From contig CAXXPQ010000001.1 in NCBI GenBank assembly GCA_963668655.2, positions 372,001-436,000 of the forward strand: a stretch of 64,000 nt of DNA. Reading direction: 5' to 3'. Under the pieces are notes generated by a model. The model searched no databases. It was not told the DNA's origin and saw only the letters and a program-made list of their open reading frames with translations. Shown in pieces: positions 7,679 to 15,240 of the stretch. Within the stretch, counting starts at the first letter, position 1; every line of letters begins with the position of its first letter. The position numbers and the translations under genes are program-made. Source of the DNA: G963668655 sp963668655. GTDB lineage: Bacteria > Myxococcota_A > SURF-8.

Positions 7679-9268
7679 ATGACACAAACAAACGCCACCA
7701 GCCCCATTCTGCGGACGATGAACGAGATCGACCTGATGATCCGCGCCCGCTATCCCGTGCTCTACCTGCTGACCCACGAGGAGGCCCGGCTGGAGCATCT
7801 GCTGCTCGAACTGGCCGGCCGCCAGGGCAAGCAGCTGTTTTCCTGGACGGCCACCCGGGGGCTGGAGCCCGTGCGGGAACTGCGCGAGCCCCGCCGGATG
7901 GGAGGAGGCGAGGCCACCGATCCGGTGGACGCACTGAACCACATTCTGGAAAAAGACGTCAGCGCCTTGTTCCTGTTGCGGGATTTCCATCCCTTCCTGG
8001 AGGATCCCCATGTGGCGCGCCTGCTCCGGGACGTGGCCCACGAACTGAAAAACACCTACAAGAACATTTTGCTCGTCTCTCCGCGCCTGGTGATGCCGCC
8101 CGAATTGGAAAAGGATATCACCCTGCTGGACATTCCCCTGCCGGACGCCGCCGAACTCACCGACCTGTTCAAGTCCGTCTGCCGGGCTCTGTACAAAAAA
8201 GATAAGAATTCCGTGGCGTTGAGCAATCGCGACGCCAACGCCATCGTACGTGCCGCCCAGGGGCTGACGCTCACCGAGGCGGAAAACGCCTTCGCCAAGG
8301 CAGCCGTGACCGGCGGCAGGCTGGACCACGAGGACGTGGACCTGGTATTGAACGAGAAAAAGCAGATCATCCGCAAATCCGGCATTCTGGAGTTCTACGA
8401 GCCGGACGCCACCCTGGGCGACGTGGGCGGCCTTTCCGAGCTGAAACGCTGGCTCGGCGTGCGGGGAAAGGCTTTCTCGCCCCAGGCGGCCTGCTTCGGC
8501 CTGCCCGCGCCCAAGGGCGTACTGCTTCTGGGAGCTCCGGGCTGCGGCAAGAGCCTGACCGCCAAGTCCGTGGCCCAGTTCTGGGAACTGCCGCTCTTGC
8601 GCCTGGACCTGGGGCGCATCTTCTCCGGACTGGTGGGCAGTTCGGAACAGAACATGCGCCAGGCGCTGAAGGTGGCCGAGGGCGTGGCCCCGGCGGTGCT
8701 TTGGATCGACGAAATCGAAAAAGGACTGGCCGGAAACGCCAGCGGGTCGTCCGACGGCGGCACGGCCTCGCGGGTCTTCGGAACGCTTCTGACCTGGATG
8801 CAGGAGAAAACCGCCAACGTCTTCGTGGTGGCCACCGCCAACCGCATCGACATCCTGCCGCCCGAACTGCTGCGCCGGGGGCGTTTCGACGAGATCTTCT
8901 TCGTGGATCTCCCCCGCACCGAAAGCCGGGAAGAGATTTTCCGCATCCATCTCGAAAAGCGGGGTCGGCAAGCGGAAACCTTCGACCTCCCGGCCGCCGT
9001 GCAGGCCACGGACGGCTTTTCCGGCGCGGAGATCGAACACGTGGTGCTGGAGGGACTGTTCGCGGCCTTCGACGCCGACCGGGAACTGGCCACCGGGGAT
9101 CTTCTGGACGCGGCCGCCAAGACCGTGCCGCTTTCGGTCACCTCCGCCGAGGATCTGCGCCGCAGCCGCGAATGGGCGGCCCGCCGCGCCCGCATGGCCG
9201 AATCCTCCACGGAGACGAGGGGTGTTTCGGGACGCGCGGCCCGCATCGAAACCGACCGGGCGGAATAG
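7679..9268 (+). CDS. ycf46: Ycf46-type AAA ATPase
   Basis: A protein of 529 residues, the usual length of cyanobacterial and plastid Ycf46. The N-terminal half is the family-specific region (MNEIDLMIRARYPVLYL, then THEEARLE). The C-terminal half is an AAA domain with Walker A GAPGCGKS (about 285-292), Walker B LWIDEIEK (about 341-348), and sensor and arginine-finger region VVATANRIDILPPELLRRGRFDE. The sequence closely follows Ycf46 throughout (LLRLDLG, GLVGSSEQNMRQ, RVFGTLLTWMQEK). It is a cytoplasmic ATPase of unknown substrate. It heads a five-gene operon with a DUF1257/Ycf35-like protein and a DUF2997 protein. The start was chosen because a TATAAT box lies 6 bases upstream and there is no Shine-Dalgarno, so the mRNA is probably leaderless. 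An in-frame start at 7571 would overlap the promoter. Confidence 0.88.
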   Translation: MTQTNATSPILRTMNEIDLMIRARYPVLYLLTHEEARLEHLLLELAGRQGKQLFSWTATRGLEPVRELREPRRMGGGEATDPVDALNHILEKDVSALFLLRDFHPFLEDPHVARLLRDVAHELKNTYKNILLVSPRLVMPPELEKDITLLDIPLPDAAELTDLFKSVCRALYKKDKNSVALSNRDANAIVRAAQGLTLTEAENAFAKAAVTGGRLDHEDVDLVLNEKKQIIRKSGILEFYEPDATLGDVGGLSELKRWLGVRGKAFSPQAACFGLPAPKGVLLLGAPGCGKSLTAKSVAQFWELPLLRLDLGRIFSGLVGSSEQNMRQALKVAEGVAPAVLWIDEIEKGLAGNASGSSDGGTASRVFGTLLTWMQEKTANVFVVATANRIDILPPELLRRGRFDEIFFVDLPRTESREEIFRIHLEKRGRQAETFDLPAAVQATDGFSGAEIEHVVLEGLFAAFDADRELATGDLLDAAAKTVPLSVTSAEDLRRSREWAARRARMAESSTETRGVSGRAARIETDRAE

Positions 9269-9283
9269 GCGGAACCTTCCTCC

Positions 9284-10063
9284 ATGGCGAAAAGCAACCT
9301 GCGCATCGGACTTCTGGAACGGGACGAGGACGGTCGGGTCGAACGCCGGGAGCGCCCGGGCGGAGCCTCCACCGAAGCCGCCGCCCGGGTGGAGCAGGTG
9401 GAGCGCCCCTCGGAAACGCCCCTGGATGGTTTCACGGTTTCCGGCGAGCCTTTTCGGCGGGCCTTGGAAACGGAGACGGGAGAGACGGATTCCGGTTCCG
9501 CGCCGGTCCGATGGGATTTCCGGCGACGCATCGAAGCCGACGACGAACTGCGCATCGACGAGTCCCGGCGTGACGTTCCCTATCACGTCTGCCGCCACTG
9601 CGGCGCGGACAATCCCCTGGACCTGGCCGAGTGCCTCAACTGCCGGTCGCCCCTGGGCGGCCCCGGACAACGGGAGCACGATCTCGCCACGGCGCGCCGG
9701 AGACAAGCGCAACAGGCGGAAAACGACCGTCTGAACGAGGAAAAACGACGGGAAAGCGAGGAAAACGAACGCGCCCGGGATCTGGCCGTGGCCCGGGCGG
9801 ATGTCCGATCATCCCGCCAAAACATCGGCGATGCGAAAATCCGCCTGATCTACATCCTGTTCGGAGCGGTTCCCGCCACGGCGCTTTACCTGTACGGCGA
9901 ATTCGGATCGCTGTTCGGATATCTGGAGGATGTCGATTCCCTCGTGTTCCGCTTCTGGGGTCTGGTTCTGGGTGTGGCGAGTCTGTTGATTTTTCTGGTG
10001 GTTTACGTCGTCCTGCGCGTTCTGCGGGATTTCGACTGGGACGAGTACCGCAAGCTGAAATAA
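9284..10063 (+). CDS. Zinc-ribbon, coiled-coil membrane protein in the ycf46 operon
   Basis: A protein of 259 residues starting 15 bases after ycf46. Residues 1-95 are charged and probably disordered. A CRHC-x14-CLNC zinc ribbon sits at about 103-121. A strongly charged helical stretch (about 130-180, likely coiled coil) follows, then two membrane segments at about 186-205 and 222-246. The short tail DWDEYRKLK ends the protein. Topology suggests a cytoplasmic zinc-ribbon head anchored in the inner membrane. No named family was recognised. By position it could tether the ATPase or its client to the membrane; that is inference. Confidence 0.75.
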   Translation: MAKSNLRIGLLERDEDGRVERRERPGGASTEAAARVEQVERPSETPLDGFTVSGEPFRRALETETGETDSGSAPVRWDFRRRIEADDELRIDESRRDVPYHVCRHCGADNPLDLAECLNCRSPLGGPGQREHDLATARRRQAQQAENDRLNEEKRRESEENERARDLAVARADVRSSRQNIGDAKIRLIYILFGAVPATALYLYGEFGSLFGYLEDVDSLVFRFWGLVLGVASLLIFLVVYVVLRVLRDFDWDEYRKLK

Positions 10064-10076
10064 CAAGGAGATCTCC

Positions 10077-10451
10077 ATGTCCGCAACGATCACCGTGCTG
10101 CCCTTTCTGATCGTTCCCGAACTGGTGGCGAGAGCCGTCTCGGAACTGCAACTGATCCGGCGCGAAAAGGAAAACCTGGCCCGGGCGGAAAATTGTCTGG
10201 CCCAGGCGGACTGGGTTTTCGAGACGCCCCGGGGACGGCTCGTGGGCGTGAAATCCAGGGCCGGACAACCGGCGGAATTTCTCGCCGTTGACACGACATC
10301 CGGAGACATTCCCGAAACCCTGAACCGTGTGAAACAGGCCTATGCCCGCCTGAAGGTGCTGGACGAGGCGAAACGCAACGGCTACCGCCAGGTGAAGGAA
10401 GAACGCCTGGCGGACGGCTCCATCCGACTGGTGGTGCAGAAATGGCAGTGA
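10077..10451 (+). CDS. DUF1257/Ycf35-like protein
   Basis: A protein of 124 residues with a good ribosome site (AAGGAG) and a start 13 bases after the previous stop. The C-terminal half (LNRVKQAYARLKVLDEAKR, then GSIRLVVQKW) matches the conserved end of DUF1257, the family that includes plastid Ycf35. The N-terminal half is less clear. The gene overlaps the DUF2997 gene by 10 bases, a pairing that supports the assignment. It is cytoplasmic with unknown function. Moderately sure of the family. Confidence 0.65.
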   Translation: MSATITVLPFLIVPELVARAVSELQLIRREKENLARAENCLAQADWVFETPRGRLVGVKSRAGQPAEFLAVDTTSGDIPETLNRVKQAYARLKVLDEAKRNGYRQVKEERLADGSIRLVVQKWQ

Positions 10452-10645
10452 AAAAGGAACTGGAGATCGTCATCTCCCCGGACGGCGAGACCACCCTGAC
10501 CACCTCCGGGTTCAAGGGGGCGGACTGCGAGCGGGAGGTGAAGCCCTTCGAGAAGGCTCTGGGAAAGACCCTGCAAAGAAAGCGCACGCGGGAATACTAT
10601 GAAAAAGCCGCCGCCCGATCCCGAGTTTCCACCCAAGCGAAGTGA
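10442..10645 (+). CDS. DUF2997 protein
   Basis: A protein of 67 residues with the whole DUF2997 pattern: ELEIVISPDGETTLTTSGF, then G-A-D-C, then EKALGK and a final REYYEKAA. It overlaps the upstream gene by 10 bases and the downstream gene by 47 bases, so translation is probably coupled. The function of DUF2997 is unknown. In cyanobacteria such genes occur with DUF1257 partners (family knowledge), which agrees with this operon. Confidence 0.8.
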   Translation: MAVKKELEIVISPDGETTLTTSGFKGADCEREVKPFEKALGKTLQRKRTREYYEKAAARSRVSTQAK

Positions 10646-11582
10646 CATCCTGATCCGGCCCGACGGCGAGCTGCGCATCAGTTTCCTCTGGGACGACCTG
10701 CGGGGCTTGCTTTCTCCGGAGGATTGGCCTCCGAAGGCCCCCGCCCCCCCGCCATCGTCCGCGGACTCCCGCAAGGATCCGCCTGCGGCCCGCCGCCTCG
10801 CCGACCGCCGGAAACCGCCCGAGGAAATTCCGGAAGAAGACGAATACGCCGCGTGCCGCCTGTGTCCGAAGCAATGCGGGTTCGACCGGCGGGCGGCGGC
10901 GCATCCGCTCTGCGGAGGCGCGGCGCTTCGCGCGGCGGCGGCGGGCCGCGTCTTCGGTGACGAACCGGAAATCGCCGGAACCCGGGGGTCGGGGGCGCTG
11001 ATGCTGGCGGGCTGTCCCCTGCGCTGCCCGTCCTGCCACAATCCGGAAATGGCCCGGGAGGGACGGCCGCTGTCGGTGGAAGCATTCTGCCGTCTCGCCC
11101 GGCGGCTGGCCGACGAAGGCGCGCACAACCTGCATATTCTCAGCCCGACGGTCCACGCTCCCGCGCTTCTTCGCGCGCTCCGCGAACTCAAGCGCTCCGA
11201 TTTTGCATTGCCGGTGATCCTCAACAGCTCCGGGTACGAACGCGTTTCCGTGCTGAAGCGCTTCCGGGGCCTGGTGGACGTATACCTGCCGGACCTGAAG
11301 TACGGTCCTGGTTCGGACTGGGCGAAGGCCGCCGGCGCGCCGGACTACTTCGAGCGCGCCGGGGAAGCCATCGCCGAGATGATCGCCCAGGCGGGGCCGT
11401 TGATGCTGGACGATGACGGGTTGGTCGAGCGCGGCGTGCTGGTGCGTCACGTGGAGGCGCCGCTTTCGCCCCGCGAGCGCCGGGAGATCGACCGCTATCT
11501 GGAAAGCCTGCCGTCGGGTGTGAGGGTGAGCCGCTTTTCCGTTTTCGACCGCATGGGCGATCCGCTGCCGGAAGGAGGCTGA
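10599..11582 (+). CDS. PflX-like radical SAM protein (COG1313 type) with an N-terminal extension
   Basis: A protein of 327 residues. Residues 1-45 are an unusual extension (ILIRPDGELRISFLWDDL) that echoes the I-x-PDGE motif of the preceding DUF2997 protein. A Pro-rich linker follows. Then comes the PflX-type domain, with an N-terminal CRLCPKQCGFDR cysteine pair set and the radical SAM motif C-PLR-C-PS-CHNPEMA (CxxxCxxC). Next are GAHNLHILSPTVHAP, ILNSSGYE, VDVYLPDLKYG and GVLVRHVEAP, all typical of COG1313 proteins. It binds a 4Fe-4S cluster and SAM; the substrate is unknown, though relatives resemble activating enzymes of glycyl radical proteins. It is the last gene of the operon and runs convergently into the PBP2 gene with 8 bases between them. 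Confidence 0.85.
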   Translation: MKKPPPDPEFPPKRSDILIRPDGELRISFLWDDLRGLLSPEDWPPKAPAPPPSSADSRKDPPAARRLADRRKPPEEIPEEDEYAACRLCPKQCGFDRRAAAHPLCGGAALRAAAAGRVFGDEPEIAGTRGSGALMLAGCPLRCPSCHNPEMAREGRPLSVEAFCRLARRLADEGAHNLHILSPTVHAPALLRALRELKRSDFALPVILNSSGYERVSVLKRFRGLVDVYLPDLKYGPGSDWAKAAGAPDYFERAGEAIAEMIAQAGPLMLDDDGLVERGVLVRHVEAPLSPRERREIDRYLESLPSGVRVSRFSVFDRMGDPLPEGG

Positions 11583-11590
11583 AACTTCAT

Positions 11591-13618
11591 TCAGGGTGTA
11601 GGCGGAACCACCGGGGATGCGGGTTCGGGAGGCGATCCGTCGCCCGGATCGGCGGGATCGGATTCCTGTTCCGGAGTCGAAAGGACGGGAGAATCCACGC
11701 GGAAGGCGTCCAGGCTGGGCAGTTCCGGCTTGGGCGGCCACCAGGTCCAGGGCGGACGCTTGGCTTTTTCGCCCGTATGCTTTTCGTACCAGGCCGCCAC
11801 CACTTCCCGGATCACCGGGGCCACCCAGCTTCCGTGCTCACCGTGCTCCACCACGGCGGCCACCACGATCTTCGGCGCTTTGGACGGTGCGTAACCCACG
11901 AACCAGCCGTGATCCTTCAATAAATAATCATCGTGCTCCCGCTGGTTCTCCGGCAGGCGCACCACCTGGGCCGTACCGGTCTTTCCGGAGAAATGGGGCG
12001 TCTCCAGCCGCGAGCCGCGTCCCGTCCCCCCGGGCTCGTTGACCACCGCTTCCAGCCCTTGCCGCACGGCCTCCAGGTATTCCGGACGGACGGAGAGCGT
12101 CCGCCGCACCCTGGGCTTGAATTCCTCCACGATCGTTCCGTCCCGATGCTGGATTTGGAGGACCACCTGGGGGGTCATCACCCGTCCGCCGTTGGCGATG
12201 GCCGCGTAAAGTACGGCCATCTGCAACGGACTGACCTTCAGATCGCCCTGGCCGATGGAATGGGAGAGCGTATCGCCCGGCCACCAGGGACGCTTGTGGA
12301 TCTTTTCGTGCCACTCGACGGTGGGCAGGCGGCCCTCGGTTTCCGAGTTGAAGCCGATGCCGGGACGTTGGCCCAGGCCGAGGGCGTGGGCCATGTCGTA
12401 GATGGCCTCGTAGCCGGCCAGTTCCCCCACGGTGTAGAAATAGACGTCGCAGGATTCCCGCAGGGCCCGGTGCAGATTCACGTTGCCGTGCCCCCCGCGG
12501 TTCCAGCAGTGAAACATGTGATTGGAGACGCGTTTGCCGCCCGTGCAGAAAGCGCTGGTCTGGACGGTGGCCGCGCCCTTGTCCAGGGCGGCCAGGGCGG
12601 GCACGACCTTGTAAGTGGATCCGGGGTAGTAGGACGCCTGGACGACCTTGTCCATGAGCGGGTCCAGGATGGAGCTTCGGTAGCGTTCCCAGTCGCTTTT
12701 CGAGATCCCCCCGGCGAAGAGGTTGGGATCGAAGCCGGGCTTGGACAGCCAGACCAGGAGAAAGCCCGTCTCCACGTCCATGGCGACCACGCCGCCGGAG
12801 AATCCCGTAAAGGTTTCCTCGGCCACCCGCTGAAGATCCAGATCCAGAGAAAGCCGCACGTCCAGGCCGTTTACCGGATCCTCCCGGTTTTCCCCCTTCA
12901 GCAGCACCTCGGCCTTGCGTCCGCCCTTCATCCGCCCGTGGGCGTCCACCACCACGCTTTCCCTGCCGGTGCGTCCGCGCAGGCTTTCCTCGAACGCGCG
13001 TTCCACGCCCTTTTTCCCCAGGTGATCGTTGCGATGGTAGCCCGGATGTTTTTTCAGTTCCCGATCGCTGATGCGGCCCACGTAGCCGATGACGTGGCTG
13101 GTCAGCTTGCCTTCCGGGTATTCCCGCCGCGTTCCGGTGCGGATGGCCACGCCGGGCAGTTCCAGCTTGTGGCTTTCCAGCACGGCGAGCTGCTCGCGGG
13201 GAATGTCGTTTTTCACCAGGATTTCCCGAAAGCGCGAAAGCCCCCGGGCTTGTTCCGCCGGGTGGCGCACGCGAAGCTGTTCTTCTTCCGACAGGTTCAG
13301 ATAACCTTCCAGCCGCAGAAGCGTGGCGTCCAGTCCCTTCACGAACGCCGGGGTGAGATATACGTCGTAGGCGGGACGGTTGCCCGCCAGGCGGCGACCC
13401 TCCGCGTCCAGGATGCGGCCCCGCAGCGGATGCAGCAGCCGTTCCTGGATGAAGTTGTCCTCGCTCTGATCCAGGTGCCGCTCTCCCTTCAGAATCTGGA
13501 GATCCACCAGCCGCCAGGCCAGGACGGAGAAGAACAGCAGCAACGCGAGCACCAGGAAGGGAAAACGGCCTCGATATTCCTTTACGATGTTGAGATTGGA
13601 TTCCAGCCGTATGGACAT
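11591..13618 (-). CDS. mrdA: Penicillin-binding protein 2 (class B transpeptidase)
   Basis: A protein of 675 residues. One N-terminal membrane helix (FPFLVLALLLFFSVLAWRLVDLQIL) is followed by the PBP dimerisation region (RGRILDAEGRRLAGN). The transpeptidase domain has the catalytic motif STYK (Ser about 334), SCD (about 389) and KTGTAQ (about 545). This pattern is the elongasome transpeptidase PBP2, which crosslinks side-wall peptidoglycan in the periplasm together with RodA. The C-terminal 60 residues are Pro/Ser/Glu-rich and look like a tail. The ATG is preceded by CCGGAG. It is not next to rodA or mreBCD here, and a terminator separates it from the upstream lipoprotein gene, so it has its own transcript. 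Confidence 0.95.
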   Translation of the reverse strand: MSIRLESNLNIVKEYRGRFPFLVLALLLFFSVLAWRLVDLQILKGERHLDQSEDNFIQERLLHPLRGRILDAEGRRLAGNRPAYDVYLTPAFVKGLDATLLRLEGYLNLSEEEQLRVRHPAEQARGLSRFREILVKNDIPREQLAVLESHKLELPGVAIRTGTRREYPEGKLTSHVIGYVGRISDRELKKHPGYHRNDHLGKKGVERAFEESLRGRTGRESVVVDAHGRMKGGRKAEVLLKGENREDPVNGLDVRLSLDLDLQRVAEETFTGFSGGVVAMDVETGFLLVWLSKPGFDPNLFAGGISKSDWERYRSSILDPLMDKVVQASYYPGSTYKVVPALAALDKGAATVQTSAFCTGGKRVSNHMFHCWNRGGHGNVNLHRALRESCDVYFYTVGELAGYEAIYDMAHALGLGQRPGIGFNSETEGRLPTVEWHEKIHKRPWWPGDTLSHSIGQGDLKVSPLQMAVLYAAIANGGRVMTPQVVLQIQHRDGTIVEEFKPRVRRTLSVRPEYLEAVRQGLEAVVNEPGGTGRGSRLETPHFSGKTGTAQVVRLPENQREHDDYLLKDHGWFVGYAPSKAPKIVVAAVVEHGEHGSWVAPVIREVVAAWYEKHTGEKAKRPPWTWWPPKPELPSLDAFRVDSPVLSTPEQESDPADPGDGSPPEPASPVVPPTP

Positions 13619-13636
13619 GGCGCTCCGGAAAAAGAA

Positions 13637-13663
13637 GCGGGGCTCCCGTGGAAGGAGCCCCGC
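13637..13663 (-). terminator. Rho-independent terminator of the TPR-like lipoprotein gene
   Basis: A perfect 10-base stem (GCGGGGCTCC with GGAGCCCCGC, 7-base loop) on the minus strand, followed by a T-rich run (CTTCTTTTTCC). It lies between the lipoprotein stop and the PBP2 start. Confidence 0.85.
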
Positions 13664-13696
13664 GCTACGGGTTGACGTTCGAAAAGCGGGCGGGCG

Positions 13697-14602
13697 TTAC
13701 TTCGCGCCCTTGTTCAGTTCCGCGTCCAGGCGCGCCTTGTCCAGATCCTTCTTCAGGGCCTTCAGGCGGCTCTTGATTTTCGCCTCCTCGGCGAAGAAAA
13801 AGATGGGCGATTCCTCGGTTTTCGGCTTGCGGTACTTCCCTTTTTTCAGATGATCCACGGTCAGTTTGGCCCGGCTCTTGACCTCGTAACCGATGTTCTC
13901 CATGGCGGCGATGGCCTCGTAGGCTTCCAGCGCCTTTTTGTAACGCTCCGTGTCGTACATGAACTTGGCGTAGCGGTCGAACCAGCGGGCGTTCTTCATG
14001 TCCTTGTCCACCAGCCAGGCGAACATCTTCAGGGCGGTTTCGTGGTGGGCCAGGGGGATTTCCTGCTGGATGACTTCCTTCGCCTCCTTGCCGTTCTCGT
14101 CCGTGACCGTGATTTCCTCTTCCTTGATGAGCACCCGGGGATCGTCCGGCGAGCAGCCGACGAATTCGCAGTATTTCGCCACGGCCTGGGGATACATGTC
14201 CCATTCGGACAGGTAGGCGATGACGTTGTAGTAGCCGCGATCGATGTACGGCTTGGTGTTGAGCTTGCGGCAGGCGAAGCGCTTCAGATCCTCCATCACC
14301 TTTTCCCAGGTGTCGATCGTCTTGCTTTCCTTCAGCATTTTGACGAAATTCTCTCCCTGGTCCAGGCATTCCTTCTCGGCTTTTTCCTCCAGCTTACCCT
14401 GGATTTCCTTCAGCATTTCCTGGCTTTTCGAGAAGTTGGAATCGCTTTTATCCACCTTTTCAAGCCGCATTTGGGCCAGTTCGAGACGCCCCTCATCGAA
14501 GAGTTTCTTGCCGTCCTCGAAGCTGGACTCGCCGCAGCCGATGAAAAGACTCGCGAAAAGGAGCAGCCCTGCCGAAATCGCCGGAATCCAAGCGTTTTTC
14601 AT
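13697..14602 (-). CDS. Lipoprotein with helical TPR-like repeats
   Basis: A protein of 301 residues with a signal peptide ending in FIGCGESS, a probable lipobox. The mature protein is rich in Lys, Glu and Ala with helix pairs resembling tetratricopeptide repeats (FEDGKKLFDEGRLELAQMRL; RYAKFMYDTERYKKALEAYE). The C-terminal 60 residues are highly charged coiled coil. It is periplasmic and membrane-anchored, and the lack of Asp at +2 is compatible with outer-membrane sorting. It could be a scaffold in the envelope; the partner is unknown. A GAGGTGAG ribosome site precedes the start and a TTGACA promoter lies upstream. Single-gene unit ended by the hairpin at 13637-13663. Confidence 0.85.
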   Translation of the reverse strand: MKNAWIPAISAGLLLFASLFIGCGESSFEDGKKLFDEGRLELAQMRLEKVDKSDSNFSKSQEMLKEIQGKLEEKAEKECLDQGENFVKMLKESKTIDTWEKVMEDLKRFACRKLNTKPYIDRGYYNVIAYLSEWDMYPQAVAKYCEFVGCSPDDPRVLIKEEEITVTDENGKEAKEVIQQEIPLAHHETALKMFAWLVDKDMKNARWFDRYAKFMYDTERYKKALEAYEAIAAMENIGYEVKSRAKLTVDHLKKGKYRKPKTEESPIFFFAEEAKIKSRLKALKKDLDKARLDAELNKGAK

Positions 14603-14648
14603 GCCTCACCTCGTGTAATTTCGTTTCCGATCCCAAAAAGGTGAAGCG

Positions 14649-14677
14649 AACCTACCATATTCGACGCGGAATGTCAA
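14649..14677 (-). promoter_or_regulatory. Promoter of the TPR-like lipoprotein (minus strand)
   Basis: Minus strand: perfect TTGACA (14677-14672), 17 bases, TAGGTT (14654-14649). The -10 is weak, but the spacing and the consensus -35 are right, 47 bases upstream of the ATG. Confidence 0.6.
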
Positions 14678-14811
14678 TCCCGCCGGACGGCATTTTCCGC
14701 CAATATTCCGATAAGTTACGAGAGTGCGTCCGGATGCGTCGGAAGCCGCTCCGCCTCGGTTTTTTTACGATGCGCCGGGGCGGCGTCGAAACCGGCGGAC
14801 GGCGAACGGGC

Positions 14812-14840
14812 TTGCGGGATGCGTCGGTTTGGGGCATAAT
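14812..14840 (+). promoter_or_regulatory. Promoter of the HIT-transglutaminase operon
   Basis: TTGCGG at 14812-14817, 17 bases, CATAAT at 14835-14840. The start would be near 14847, with a 49-base leader that contains GGGAG ahead of the ATG at 14896. Confidence 0.65.
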
Positions 14841-14895
14841 CGGGCCGAAAAACGACGATGCGAACGCCGAATCCACCCCAACGGGAGACTTTGCC

Positions 14896-15240
14896 ATGAG
14901 CGACTGCCTGTTTTGCCGGATCGTAGAGGGAGCCATCCCGGCCGAGCGCGTGTACGAGGACGAAAAAGTCATCGCCTTCAAGGACATCAACCCCGTGGCC
15001 CCGGTTCACATTCTGGTCATTCCGAGGGAACACGTCGCCACTTTGAACGAGGCCGACGAGGAAAACGAAGCCCTATTGGGCCACCTGTTCGTGGCGGCGG
15101 CCCGCATCGCGAAGCGGGAAGGCTTCGAGGAAGACGGCTACCGCTGCGTGGTCAACTGCAACCGGGACGCCTTGCAGACGGTTTTCCATGTCCACCTGCA
15201 CCTCCTTGCGGGACGCCGCATGGGCTGGACGCCGGCCTGA
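14896..15240 (+). CDS. HIT-family nucleotide hydrolase (HinT type)
   Basis: A protein of 114 residues with the standard HinT layout: CLFCRIVEGAIPAERVYEDE at the start, FKDINPVAPVHILVIPREH in the middle and the catalytic histidine triad HVHLHLLAG near the end. HinT enzymes hydrolyse purine nucleotide phosphoramidates and similar adducts in the cytoplasm. The start was chosen at the ATG with GGGAG in front; the frame is open further upstream but the promoter lies there. Its stop overlaps the next start (TGATG), so translation is coupled. Confidence 0.95.
   Translation: MSDCLFCRIVEGAIPAERVYEDEKVIAFKDINPVAPVHILVIPREHVATLNEADEENEALLGHLFVAAARIAKREGFEEDGYRCVVNCNRDALQTVFHVHLHLLAGRRMGWTPA

Noticed and set aside
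7535..9712. Upstream extension of the minus-strand outer-membrane gene to a 1048-codon frame
   Set aside because: Runs antisense through ycf46, and the extension lies beyond a minus-strand promoter and a signal-peptide start at 7534.
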